Shown in pieces: positions 15,538-23,093 of a stretch of 36,967 nt of DNA (its first letter is position 1; the number at the start of each line of letters is the position of its first letter). The translations under genes were made by a program, and so were the position numbers. This DNA is from JBBQDZ01 sp038237515 (GTDB taxonomy: Bacteria; Actinomycetota; Thermoleophilia; Gaiellales; Gaiellaceae), in contig JBBRYP010000047.1 of the NCBI GenBank assembly GCA_038237515.1, positions 1-36,967 of the forward strand, in the 5' to 3' direction. Under the pieces are notes generated by a model that worked only from the letters and a program-made list of their open reading frames with translations, searched no databases and had not been told where the DNA came from.

Positions 15538-16371
15538 TCAGGAGCCGGTACCGCAGTGCCGGTATCGGTTGAGACAGTTCGAGACGAGTCTTGTGAGCGC
15601 GGGCTGCTCCCAGGAGTTGATGAAGTCCGCGTGTCCCGAATGCTGCCCTCCCGAAGCAAGGACCGCCTCCCGTGGGTCGGTGCCGTCCGGTAGCGCGTAG
15701 CTGTAGACGACGGTGATCGCGGGCACGGCGGCGGGGTGGTCGCGCGGGCACCGGCCGGCACGCGAGTACGCCATGTGCCGCTGGTGGTCGAGGCTGTCGA
15801 GGCTCTTCGCGTCCCAGCAGTCCGGGAAGTTCACGTGCAGGCGGAGGCTTGCACCGGATGGGCAGTTCGGGATCTCGCTCGAACGCTGAACGTCCACGAG
15901 GTCGCCGCAGTCCCAGTAGGTGACGAGGATGCTCTGCGGCGCCAACGAGTGCGAGTTGCCGGCGACGATCTTCAGACCGGGAGGAAACGCCCTCAGCTTC
16001 GCCGTCGTCAGGCGGCGGTAGTACACCGCCGCGGCGGTCGGCGGCACGGGCATCCCGGCTGCGAGCAGAGTCGGCATCCAGTAGGCCGCGGTATCGCCTC
16101 GCCGGCGGCAGGTGCTCGCCGCGGCCCGAAGGCTGCCGAGAGTGGAGGTCGCGTTCGTCGTCGTGTTGCCGACGAAGCTGTGGTCGTGTGAGGCGTTCGG
16201 GTAGTCGGGGAAGAGGATCGGATCGTCCGGTGCCCGGTGGCTGAAGCCGCAGACGCTGATGAAGTTGACGCCGGCCAGCGGAGGCGCTGCTCGCAGCGCA
16301 GGGGCGGAGGTCGCACCCGCAAGGCCCGCAACGACGGCCGCGAGGAGCAGGAGCCCTGTGCGAGCCTTCAT
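15538..16371 (-). CDS. Secreted DUF1996 protein
   Basis: 277 residues with a clear signal peptide (MKARTGLLLLAAVVAGLAGATSAPA). The mature protein shows the DUF1996 pattern: FSHRAPDDPILFPDYPNASHDHSFVGN, a cysteine-rich middle with YWDCGD and IPNCPSGASLRLHVNFPDCWD, then HMAYS, GRCPRDHPAAVPAITVVYSY and a C-terminal SGGQHSGHADFINSWE. The many His and Asp residues could bind metal or sugar, but the family has no firm biochemical function. ATG at 16371 was chosen over the longer frame because the signal peptide starts there. It is divergent from the RidA-like gene (25-base gap). Confidence 0.88.
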   Translation of the reverse strand: MKARTGLLLLAAVVAGLAGATSAPALRAAPPLAGVNFISVCGFSHRAPDDPILFPDYPNASHDHSFVGNTTTNATSTLGSLRAAASTCRRRGDTAAYWMPTLLAAGMPVPPTAAAVYYRRLTTAKLRAFPPGLKIVAGNSHSLAPQSILVTYWDCGDLVDVQRSSEIPNCPSGASLRLHVNFPDCWDAKSLDSLDHQRHMAYSRAGRCPRDHPAAVPAITVVYSYALPDGTDPREAVLASGGQHSGHADFINSWEQPALTRLVSNCLNRYRHCGTGS

Positions 16372-16386
16372 CCGGGAAAGGCTAGC

Positions 16387-16392
16387 GGGAGG
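16387..16392 (+). promoter_or_regulatory. Strong ribosome-binding site deciding the RidA start
   Basis: GGGAGG, four bases before the ATG at 16397. It is one of the few clear Shine–Dalgarno sites in the window and supports the longer N-terminus over the GTG at 16448. Confidence 0.6.
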
Positions 16393-16396
16393 CGCC

Positions 16397-16834
16397 ATGC
16401 GCGAAAACGTTCCGCACGCACTCCGGTCGTGCGAGTATCCGGTCGTCGTGAACAGAGCCCACAACATAGGGGTCGCCGCGAGCATCGGCTCCTACAGCGA
16501 TGCTGTCGAGGTCGATTCCGGCGCGCGCTGGCTCGCGATCTCGGGCACTCCGGGAATGGCCGCGGATGGAACGATTCCGTCGAGCTTCGAGGACGAGGCC
16601 GCCCAGGCCTGGAGCAACGTCTGCCGCGCCCTCGACGAGGCGGGCTTCGCGGTCGGAGACCTCGTCAAGATCACCCAGTATCTGACGAGAGCCGAGGACA
16701 TCGCAGCGCATGCCACCGTCCGCGCCCGGTTCCTCGGCTCCACCCGACCGGCCTCGATGCTCGTGGTCGTGCCGGCGCTCGTCTGGCCGCAGATGTCGAT
16801 CGAGATCGAGGCGTGGGCAGCCCGCGCGGACTGA
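16397..16834 (+). CDS. RidA/YjgF/YER057c/UK114-family protein
   Basis: A 145-residue member of the RidA superfamily, which hydrolyses reactive enamines/imines or plays related roles. The domain begins near residue 20 (NIGVAASIGSYSDAVEVD), with WLAISGTPGM, a helix (DEAAQAWSNVCRALDEAGF), VKITQYLTRAEDIA and the C-terminal core RPASMLVVVPALVWPQMSIEIEAWA. The arginine (RPAS) and glutamate (EIEAWA) usually needed for deaminase activity are both present. The N-terminus is ~15 residues longer than typical. No partner pathway gene is adjacent, so the substrate is unknown. Confidence 0.9.
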   Translation: MRENVPHALRSCEYPVVVNRAHNIGVAASIGSYSDAVEVDSGARWLAISGTPGMAADGTIPSSFEDEAAQAWSNVCRALDEAGFAVGDLVKITQYLTRAEDIAAHATVRARFLGSTRPASMLVVVPALVWPQMSIEIEAWAARAD

Positions 16835-16927
16835 TTTCTCCCGGCGGACGTCGTCCGTGAAGACGTGAACCAGGGGGCCAGACAGGCGTGTCTTCCACCG
16901 CGGCCATCATTCCCGACAGACCCTCGA

Positions 16928-17083
16928 CTAGTGCGGCCTCTCATAACGTTCGACCGGAAACGAAGGGCTGGTGGAGGCCGCACTACTCGGCCGCTTCGCG
17001 GCCGCCGGCCGCAGAGCGGCCGGAATAGTGCGGCGTCGGCGAACCGTCAGTTTCGAGCGAAACGTTGGGAGACGCCGCACTAG
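16928..17083. repeat. Complete 156-bp four-hairpin repeat, copy 2
   Basis: Begins and ends with CTAG. Four consecutive perfect hairpins: H1 TAGTGCGGCCTC / GAGGCCGCACTA (16929–16940 / 16974–16985); H2 CGGCCGC-TTC-GCGGCCG (16988–17004); H3 CCGGCCGC-AGA-GCGGCCGG (17005–17023); H4 TAGTGCGGCGTC / GACGCCGCACTA (17026–17037 / 17071–17082), with an inner GTTTCG / CGAAAC stem. H1 and H4 arms differ at one base (CCTC versus CGTC) and the partner arm differs to match. The outer ends also form an imperfect ~23-base terminal inverted repeat. No transposase is encoded. Copy 1 is at 1–140. Confidence 0.88.
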
Positions 17084-17127
17084 ATCGATTGGCGTCTCGA
17101 TTGGCGAAACGTCGGAGAGCCAGCAAC

Positions 17128-17317
17128 ATGCGGCTTGCGGTGTGGGGCATCTTCGCTCTCGCATTGCTCATGTTTGTCTATGGCCTCTTACTGACGACTG
17201 GGGAGGACAGCGCTCCGGAGGTCGGCAAGATGGATGATCGGCCTGGCATCGATCATGGCTGTCACCGGGTGGCTGCTTCTGCGCTGGACACGGACACGCC
17301 GGCTACGCGGCCACTGA
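17128..17317 (+). pseudogene. Small two-helix membrane protein gene, probably frameshifted
   Basis: ATG at 17128 with an upstream GGAG encodes a membrane helix (MRLAVWGIFALALLMFVYGLLL) and then TTGEDSAPEV. In the +1 frame from about 17232, WMIGLASIMAVTGWLLLRW forms a second membrane helix, followed by basic residues and TGA at 17315. A single indel around 17215–17235 would join them into one ~63-residue two-pass protein. Without it, the first frame drifts into low-complexity sequence to 17340. It could also be two short overlapping genes. It lies 44 bases from the end of the repeat; no family recognised. Confidence 0.4.
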
Positions 17318-17594
17318 AAACCGGGTCCGCTCGGACGTAGGCCTGCGACAGCCGCACGAAGCGTGGTCACGTCCATTTGGAGCCCGATCTGCGGCCGTCG
17401 TGGAGCAGACGCGCTGACGCAACCCAGCACACGACCGCCGGATCGGGATCTGGTGCGACGAGGGGTCGCGGGCGGAGCCGGGCTGGCCCGGCGGGAGCCC
17501 CAACCACGCGATAGGCAACGACTGAGCCCGGGAGCGAGCGACCGGCTCGGACCCCCGCCCGGACTCAGACCACGCCGGGAAGGAGGGGGCTCGT
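17318..17594. other. Hairpin-rich non-coding stretch between the insert and prs
   Basis: No convincing coding frame. Several inverted repeats cluster here: GCCGGG-CTGG-CCCGGC near 17477–17492, and an 11-bp near-perfect pair CTGAGCCCGGG (17522–17532) / CCCGGACTCAG (17558–17568) enclosing a smaller CGAGC / GGCTCG stem. This could be a structured RNA, the leftover of a mobile element, or the 3' region of prs. No known RNA family was recognised. Confidence 0.35.
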
Positions 17595-17615
17595 GGGGGA
17601 ACCAGGGGTTCCCCC
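17595..17615 (-). terminator. Hairpin after prs
   Basis: A perfect 9-bp inverted repeat, GGGGGAACC / GGTTCCCCC, with a 3-base loop, beginning 4 bases past the prs stop. There is no U-tract on the minus strand, so it is a non-canonical terminator or 3'-end stabiliser. Confidence 0.55.
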
Positions 17616-17619
17616 GCGT

Positions 17620-18684
17620 TCAGAAGAGCTGGTTCTCCCCTCCGAAGAGCGCCGAGACCGAATCGTCGGAGAAGACGTTCATGATCGTGTCGGCGAGCAG
17701 CCCTGCGACGGGGAGCACGGTCATGTTGGCCGGTTGCCTCGTCGGATCGATCGGCACTGTGTCCGTGACCACGATTCCGGCGACGTCGGCGCCGGCGAAG
17801 CGCTCGAGGGCGCCGCCCGAGAACAAGCCGTGTGTCGCGAAGAGCCAGACATCGGTCGCACCGTACTCGCGCAGCGCGCGCGCCCCGGCGAGGAGGGTCC
17901 CGCCGGTCGTAATCATGTCGTCCCCGACCAGGGCAACCTTGCCGTTGACCCCGCCGGTGATCTCGGTCACCTCCACGACGTCTCGCCGCGGCCGGTTCTT
18001 GTGCATGACGGCGAAGTCGGCCTCGATCATCTCGGCGAAGCGGAGCGCGACCTTCGCCCGCCCCGCGTCCGGCGCGACCGAGACGACGCCCTCGCCGGTG
18101 ACGCCGCGGTCGCGGAAGTACTGTGCGAAGAGCGGCAGCGCGGTCATGTGGTCGACAGGGATCGTGAAGAAGCCCTGGATCTGGCCCGCATGAAGGTCCA
18201 TGGTGAGTACGCGATCGGCACCGGCCAGCTGGAGCATGTCGGCCACCAGCCGACCTGTGATCGGCTCACGGGGCTTCGCCTTTCGATCCTGGCGCGAGTA
18301 GGGGAACCAGGGGATGACGGCGGTGATGCGCTTCGCTGAGGCGAGCTTGGCCGCCTGGATCATCAGGAGGAGCTCCATCAAATTGCGGTCGACGGGCTCG
18401 CAGCCAGTCTGGACGACGAAGAGATCGGCGCCGCGAATCGACTCCAGGTAGCGGCAGTAGGTTTCGCCGTTGGCGAACGTCTCGAGCTCGACCTCACCGA
18501 GCTCGACCTTCAGCTTTTCCGCCATCTGATGGGCGAGCTCCTTGTGGGAGCGCCCCGAGAAGACCATCAGCCGCTTCTGGGGGCCGAGTTCGAGCCAGTG
18601 TCCGGGCTTCACCTCGGCGCGCTCGCCTGCGCCCTCCATCCCCGGGAGGCGCGCAAGCTCAGTCGTCGCGGTGTCGATAGACAT
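17620..18684 (-). CDS. prs: Ribose-phosphate pyrophosphokinase (PRPP synthetase)
   Basis: Makes PRPP from ribose 5-phosphate and ATP for nucleotide, His and Trp synthesis. 354 residues. Motifs: VFSGRSHKELA, FANGETYCRYLESIRGADLFVVQ, the ATP-contact loop PWFPYSRQDRKAKPREPI, TMDLHAGQIQGFF and the PRPP loop VALVGDDMITTGGTL. The N-terminus carries ~38 extra residues. ATG at 18684 is chosen because AAGGA lies 5 bases upstream; it overlaps the end of glmU by 26 bases, so the ribosome-binding site is inside glmU and expression is likely coupled. ATG at 18639 is a weaker alternative. Confidence 0.95.
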   Translation of the reverse strand: MSIDTATTELARLPGMEGAGERAEVKPGHWLELGPQKRLMVFSGRSHKELAHQMAEKLKVELGEVELETFANGETYCRYLESIRGADLFVVQTGCEPVDRNLMELLLMIQAAKLASAKRITAVIPWFPYSRQDRKAKPREPITGRLVADMLQLAGADRVLTMDLHAGQIQGFFTIPVDHMTALPLFAQYFRDRGVTGEGVVSVAPDAGRAKVALRFAEMIEADFAVMHKNRPRRDVVEVTEITGGVNGKVALVGDDMITTGGTLLAGARALREYGATDVWLFATHGLFSGGALERFAGADVAGIVVTDTVPIDPTRQPANMTVLPVAGLLADTIMNVFSDDSVSALFGGENQLF

Positions 18685-19984
18685 AGCCGTCCTTGTTGAT
18701 CTGACGGGGCGGGAAGCCGGCGAGCGCCCCCGGGGGGACATCTTCTGTGATCACCGCGCCCGCCGCAATCCAGGCGTCGTCCCCCACCTCGACCGGGGCG
18801 ACGAAGGAATTGTCCACACCGGTCCTGACGTTGCTGCCGATCCTCGTCCGGCCCTTCGGTCGCCCCGGGCGGTGCGGGAAGTTGACCGTCACGTTGGCCG
18901 CGGCCACGTTGGTGTCATCGCCGATGTCGGCGTCGCCGATGTAGGAAAGGTGCGGAATCTTCGTCCGCGCTCCGACGGAGGAGTTCTTGAGCTCGACGAA
19001 GGTGCCGGCCTTCGCCCCGGCGGCGAGCACCGTCCCCGGCCGGAGATAGCAGAACGGACCGACGGTCGCGCCCTCCCCCACCACGGCGTCGACCACAACG
19101 GCATGCGGCCCGATCTCGGCACCCGCCGCGATTCGGGACGCGCCGCGCAGGACGGTGAACGGCTGGACGACGCAGTCGGGCGCGAGCTCGACCTCCGGGC
19201 CGATCCAGGTCGACGCGGGGTCGGTGATCGTGGCCCCGGCGAGCATGTGCGCCAGGTTGATGCGGTCGCGAAGGGTCGCGGCGGCCGCGGCCAAGTCGGC
19301 ACGGGTGTTGACACCCTCGGGTGCGAGCGCGTCGGGCGAGCGGAACGCGGCAGCTCCTCCCCCGGCGGCGACGATCAGCGCGATCGTGTCGGTGAGATAC
19401 AGCTCGCCCTGGGCATTCCCGTCCCGCACCTGCTCGAGCGCCGCCCACAGAGCCGCGGACGAGAAGACGTAGATCGAGGTGTTGAGCTCCGAGATCGCAC
19501 GCTCCTCCGCCGACGCGTCCACCTCCTCGACGATCCGAAGGACGCCGCCTCGCTCGTCGCGGACGATGCGGCCGTAGGGAAAGGGCTTGGCGGGCTCGAA
19601 GGAGAGGATGGTCACGCCGGCGGACGTGGTGCGATGCTCGTGTACGAGACCCTCGAGAACCGCGGGAGTGATCAGCGGCGCGTCGCCCGAGAGGACGAGG
19701 ACGTCGCCGTCGAAGGCCTCCAGCGCCTGCCTCGCAGCCGCCACGGCGTCGGCGGTGCCGCTGGGTTCGTGCTGCACGGCGACCTCAGCCGTTCCGAAGC
19801 GGTCGGCGGTGTCGGGAGAGGCAACGACGACGAGCCGCCCCGGGCGGAGCTCCCGCGCGGCAGCGATCACCCAGTCGACCAGGCGCCGATCGAGCAGCGG
19901 GTGGAAGTGCTTCGGCGTCCTCGAGCGCATCCGCGTCCCGAGCCCGGCGGCCATCACGACTGCTGCGAGCCTCGAGTCGGTCAT
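18659..19984 (-). CDS. glmU: Bifunctional GlmU (UDP-GlcNAc synthesis)
   Basis: Acetylates glucosamine-1-phosphate and couples it to UTP, giving UDP-GlcNAc for peptidoglycan. 441 residues. The N-terminal uridylyltransferase has MAAGLGTRMRSRTPKHFHPL, EPSGTADAV, LSGDAPLI and ISELNTSIYVF; the C-terminal left-handed beta-helix has repeated I/V-G hexapeptides, FVELKNSSVGARTKIPHLSYIGDADIGDDTNV and a final VITEDVPPGALAGFPPRQ. The loop that usually reads GTITCNYDG is AANVTVNFPHR here. The start is 8 bases after the tRNA-Gln 3' end, with no Shine–Dalgarno. prs overlaps its end. Confidence 0.96.
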   Translation of the reverse strand: MTDSRLAAVVMAAGLGTRMRSRTPKHFHPLLDRRLVDWVIAAARELRPGRLVVVASPDTADRFGTAEVAVQHEPSGTADAVAAARQALEAFDGDVLVLSGDAPLITPAVLEGLVHEHRTTSAGVTILSFEPAKPFPYGRIVRDERGGVLRIVEEVDASAEERAISELNTSIYVFSSAALWAALEQVRDGNAQGELYLTDTIALIVAAGGGAAAFRSPDALAPEGVNTRADLAAAAATLRDRINLAHMLAGATITDPASTWIGPEVELAPDCVVQPFTVLRGASRIAAGAEIGPHAVVVDAVVGEGATVGPFCYLRPGTVLAAGAKAGTFVELKNSSVGARTKIPHLSYIGDADIGDDTNVAAANVTVNFPHRPGRPKGRTRIGSNVRTGVDNSFVAPVEVGDDAWIAAGAVITEDVPPGALAGFPPRQINKDGYVYRHRDD

Positions 19985-19992
19985 CGGAAGAA

Positions 19993-20066
19993 TGGCTGGG
20001 GCGCCAGGATTCGAACCTGGGATCGCGGGACCAAAACCCGCTGCCTTACCGCTTGGCTACGCCCCA
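19993..20066 (-). tRNA. tRNA-Gln (anticodon TTG)
   Basis: A 74-nt cloverleaf with encoded CCA. The acceptor stem is TGGGGCG / CGCCCCA, the anticodon stem GCGGG / CCCGC with loop TTTTGGT (anticodon TTG), and the T arm contains GGTTCGAATCC. The weak U1–A72 pair is typical of tRNA-Gln. It lies 8 bases upstream of glmU and on the same strand. Confidence 0.97.
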
Positions 20067-20195
20067 CCGGAGTGTTGGGAAGTGTGGCAGAGAAGTTGCC
20101 GCTCGCCCTGCGCGATCGCCCGAATACGGCGACTCGCTCGCGTCCAAGACGCCTCTGCGCCCGGCAGGACCGAGGGGGCGCCGCGACGGCCTTTC

Positions 20196-20570
20196 TCAGC
20201 GCTCGGTGAAGAGCACGACGAGCGCGACGACGGCCAGCACCGCGACGAAGATGACCGCCAGCGTCCCGACCACGACCACGAGCACCGGCACGAGGGCCAC
20301 GAGAGCCTGCGAGGCGGCGGCGATCCACGCGATCTGCCGACCGGCATCCGAGCGGAGGTCGCGGCCGGCATAGAGGTAGAAGGCGATCGCAACGGCAGCG
20401 ATGGGGATCGCGACCCACCACGAGATGAACTTGAACGCGACGAGGACGCCCTCGAGGACGGCGATCCAGAACGCGATCTTGATGCGCCGCTGGCGGAGCC
20501 AACGTCCGCTGCGGCTGGAGCCGTGATCGATCACCTGCCCTCGCCGGAGCTGCGGTCGCGAATAGACCAT
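20196..20570 (-). CDS. Small integral membrane protein, unknown
   Basis: 124 residues with about four membrane helices: IKIAFWIAVLEGVLVAFKF, WVAIPIAAVAIAFYLYAG, IAWIAAASQALVALVPVL and VVGTLAVIFVAVLAVVALVVLF. The N-terminus is basic (RSGRWLRQRRIK). The positive-inside pattern puts both ends in the cytoplasm. It starts 6 bases after the ispE stop and is the last protein gene before tRNA-Gln, so it is likely cotranscribed with ispE. No family recognised; the ATG at 20570 fits the operon spacing. Confidence 0.75.
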   Translation of the reverse strand: MVYSRPQLRRGQVIDHGSSRSGRWLRQRRIKIAFWIAVLEGVLVAFKFISWWVAIPIAAVAIAFYLYAGRDLRSDAGRQIAWIAAASQALVALVPVLVVVVGTLAVIFVAVLAVVALVVLFTER

Positions 20571-20576
20571 CGCGCG

Positions 20577-21395
20577 TCAAAAGTACCACGCTGGCAGGCT
20601 CACCCACGTCCGCCCACGCGAGCGCAGCGTGCGTGCCGCGGCGACCGCCCCCGCGCGATCGTGGAAGAGGCCGTAGACGACGGGGCCGGCGCCGCTCACG
20701 TCGGCTCGGAAGGCTCCCTCGCGGCGCAGCGCCTGGGCGAGCGGCGACGACGCGAGGTCGTTCGGCGGGAGCGCGGCGAGGTCGCGCGGGCGGCAGACGG
20801 CGGCGAGAGCCGATCGCAGCACCCCCCGGCGGCGCAGAAAGCCGTCCGCCCCCCCGCGCGCATCGAAGACGGCGTAAACCTCTCCGGTCGATCCCTTCTC
20901 GGCCCCGTGCGGGAACACGAGGACGATCCAGTAATCCTGCGGCAGATCGAGGGACGTCAGCTCGGTCCCGTCCGCCTCACCGAGCTGGGGACCGGAGGTG
21001 AGGAAGAAGGGCACATCCGTCCCGAGCCCGCGTGCGATCCCGTGCAACGCGCTCGAATCGAGCGGCCGCTCGAGGGTCGCGTTCGCGAGCCGGAGCGCCG
21101 TCGCCGCATCGGAGCTGCCGCCTCCGAGGCCGGCCGCCACCGGGATGCATTTCTCGATCCGCGCACGCCAGCGCGGCCGGAGACCGACCGCGTCCGCCAG
21201 CTCTTCGAGCGCTCGACGGACCAGCGTGTCACCGGGAAAGCCGGCGACCTGCAGGCTCGCGGAGGGCTCGATCGTGATGCGGTCGAAGAGATCGACACGC
21301 TGATAGACCGTCACGAGCTCGTGGAGGCCATCGGCACCCCGGGGTCCGACTACGAGGGCCAGGTTGAGCTTCGCGGTCGCAGGCGCCCGGTTCAC
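20577..21395 (-). CDS. ispE: 4-diphosphocytidyl-2-C-methyl-D-erythritol kinase
   Basis: A GHMP kinase of the MEP isoprenoid pathway, ATP-dependent phosphorylation of CDP-methylerythritol. 272 residues. Motifs: APATAKLNLALVV with the catalytic Lys region, YQRVDLFDRI, the ATP loop IPVAAGLGGGSSDAATALRLAN, GTDVPFFLTSGP and the C-terminal VSGAGPVVYGLF. GTG start overlaps the rsmA stop as GTGA. The rsmA–ispE pairing is common in Gram-positive bacteria. Confidence 0.95.
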   Translation of the reverse strand: MNRAPATAKLNLALVVGPRGADGLHELVTVYQRVDLFDRITIEPSASLQVAGFPGDTLVRRALEELADAVGLRPRWRARIEKCIPVAAGLGGGSSDAATALRLANATLERPLDSSALHGIARGLGTDVPFFLTSGPQLGEADGTELTSLDLPQDYWIVLVFPHGAEKGSTGEVYAVFDARGGADGFLRRRGVLRSALAAVCRPRDLAALPPNDLASSPLAQALRREGAFRADVSGAGPVVYGLFHDRAGAVAAARTLRSRGRTWVSLPAWYF

Positions 21396-22186
21396 GAGCG
21401 GCTGGCGAGGGCGACGGCGAGGGCGACGAACTCGGCTGGCGCCAGTGCCTCGGCGCGCGTCTGCGGCGCTCGTCCGAGCGCCTCGAGCGCGGCAGCGGCA
21501 TCGAGGCGCGATGCGAGTCCCGTCAGGGAGACCGAATTCGGAAGCGTCTTGCGCCGGTGAGCGAAGGCGGCCTCGACGACCCTCTTCACCCAGGCGTAGG
21601 ACGACGGCGCCGGCACGCGGCGAAACGCGACGAGCGCGGACTCCACACGCGGCTGGGGTCGGAAGACCGTCCTCGCGACCGGGTGGAAGCCGGTTCGCTC
21701 GGACGCGAGCTGAACGAGCACGGAGACTGCCCCGTAGGCTCGCGTCGAGGGATGGGCGAAGAGGCGGTCGGCGACCTCGCGCTGCACCATCACGCACCAG
21801 TGCCGCAGTGCGGGCAGCCCCTCGAGCGTCTCCACGATCAGCGGTGTCGCGATCGAGTAGGGCAGATTTGCGACGAGCTTCTGCGGCGCCGGCTCCAGCG
21901 TGGACAAGTCGAGACGCAGGGCGTCGCCGAAGACGAGCGCCACGTTTCTTGCGCCTACCAGTGCGTGCACGAGATGCCCTTCGAGCGCCCGATCGAGCTC
22001 GACTGCGTGCACGTGCCTCACGCGGCCTGCCAGGTGGCGCGTCAGGACCCCGAGGCCTGGTCCCACCTCCAGAACGACGTCGTCGGCGGCCAGATCGGCG
22101 AGGCGGTCGATCACCCCCAGAAGGTTCTCGTCGACGAGGAAGTGCTGGCCGAGGCTGCGCTTCGGCGCGACTGGAAGGTGGGTCAA
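21392..22186 (-). CDS. rsmA: 16S rRNA dimethyladenosine transferase RsmA (KsgA)
   Basis: Dimethylates two adjacent adenines near the 3' end of 16S rRNA during 30S maturation. About 264 residues from TTG 22186. Motifs: APKRSLGQHFLVDENLL, SAM site VLEVGPGLGVLTRHLAGR, VHAVELDRAL, FGDALRLDL, catalytic NLPYSIATPLI, VQREVADRL and FRPQPRVESALVAF. The start is uncertain: the frame stays open to 22423 without obvious family similarity, and TTG 22186 lies just before the conserved core. Its stop overlaps ispE. Confidence 0.93.
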   Translation of the reverse strand: MTHLPVAPKRSLGQHFLVDENLLGVIDRLADLAADDVVLEVGPGLGVLTRHLAGRVRHVHAVELDRALEGHLVHALVGARNVALVFGDALRLDLSTLEPAPQKLVANLPYSIATPLIVETLEGLPALRHWCVMVQREVADRLFAHPSTRAYGAVSVLVQLASERTGFHPVARTVFRPQPRVESALVAFRRVPAPSSYAWVKRVVEAAFAHRRKTLPNSVSLTGLASRLDAAAALEALGRAPQTRAEALAPAEFVALAVALASRS

Positions 22187-22346
22187 GGGCTTGTCCAGAA
22201 AGCCGGGGGAGGGCGATGCCGTGCGAAAAGCAAGCGATGCCAGGACGCACGGAGCACCAGCATCCGTGGAGATCGGCGCGACTGAGGACGCGGCAGCGCG
22301 CCGCTCTTCCGCCGGCAGAGGCCCGCCTTCGTTTCCGGAAAGGCCC

Positions 22347-23093
22347 TCAAGGCAGCCCGAATGCCGTCGCGGCGTTCGCATCGATCCGGATGGCCAGGGC
22401 ACCCGAGTCCTCCCCTCGGGCATCGGCCAGCGCGGCGAGGCTGTGGATCACGTTCGCGGGCACGTTGGCCCGCCCGCGGCGCGGTACGGGTGCGAGGTAC
22501 GGACTGTCGGTCTCGACGAGAATTCGCTCCGCAGGAACTGCGGCCGCGGCTCTGCGAAGGTCGTGCGCCCCGGGGTAGGTGACGTTGCCCGCGAACGAAA
22601 CGTAGTAGCCGCGGTCGAGTGCAACGGCCAGCAGATCGGAGGAGGAGAAGCAGTGAAGTACGACGGTGCCGGTGAAGCCGCGAAGCGCTTCGGCAGTCTC
22701 CGCGCTCGCCGCACGAGAGTGCACGACGACCGGAAGCTCGAGCTCTGCGGCCAGCGTAAGCTCCTCGTCGAACAGGCGCAGCTGTGCCGCGCGCGGCGCG
22801 TAGTCGCGGAAGAAGTCAAGTCCTGCCTCGCCCACCGCGACCGCGACTTCTTCCCGCAGCAGATCTCTCAACTCATCCAGACGGGAGGCTTCGTCGCCTC
22901 CCGCCTGGTGCGGGTGGATGCCGAGCGCGGCGTACACGCCCGTGTTGCGACTCGCGATCGCAAGCGTCTCGCAGCACGAATCGATCCCGGAACCCACGGC
23001 GACGATCTGTCCGATCCCCGCCTCCGCCGCTTCGCGTACAAGCGCGTCGGCGTCGCCTTCGCAAGCGTCGAGGTGAGCGTGAGTGTCGATCAC
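22347..23093 (-). CDS. tatD: TatD-family metal-dependent DNase
   Basis: 248 residues. Metal ligands of the TatD barrel are all visible: DTHAHLD near the start, VGEAGLDFF, VVVHSR, VLHCFSS and ETDSPYLAPVPRRG. TatD-family members are 3'–5' nucleases, and the group also includes D-aminoacyl-tRNA deacetylase relatives. GTG start overlaps the metG stop as GTGA; metG–tatD–rsmA–ispE is a widespread gene order. A 160-base gap separates it from the chosen rsmA start. Confidence 0.95.
   Translation of the reverse strand: MIDTHAHLDACEGDADALVREAAEAGIGQIVAVGSGIDSCCETLAIASRNTGVYAALGIHPHQAGGDEASRLDELRDLLREEVAVAVGEAGLDFFRDYAPRAAQLRLFDEELTLAAELELPVVVHSRAASAETAEALRGFTGTVVLHCFSSSDLLAVALDRGYYVSFAGNVTYPGAHDLRRAAAAVPAERILVETDSPYLAPVPRRGRANVPANVIHSLAALADARGEDSGALAIRIDANAATAFGLP

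Noticed and set aside
16928..17083. Integron attC site
   Set aside because: No integrase or cassette array is visible, and the core-site arrangement expected of attC was not found.
17551..17590. GGGAAGGAGG stretch resembling the SRP RNA loop
   Set aside because: The diagnostic AGCAGCC partner and the enclosing helix are missing.
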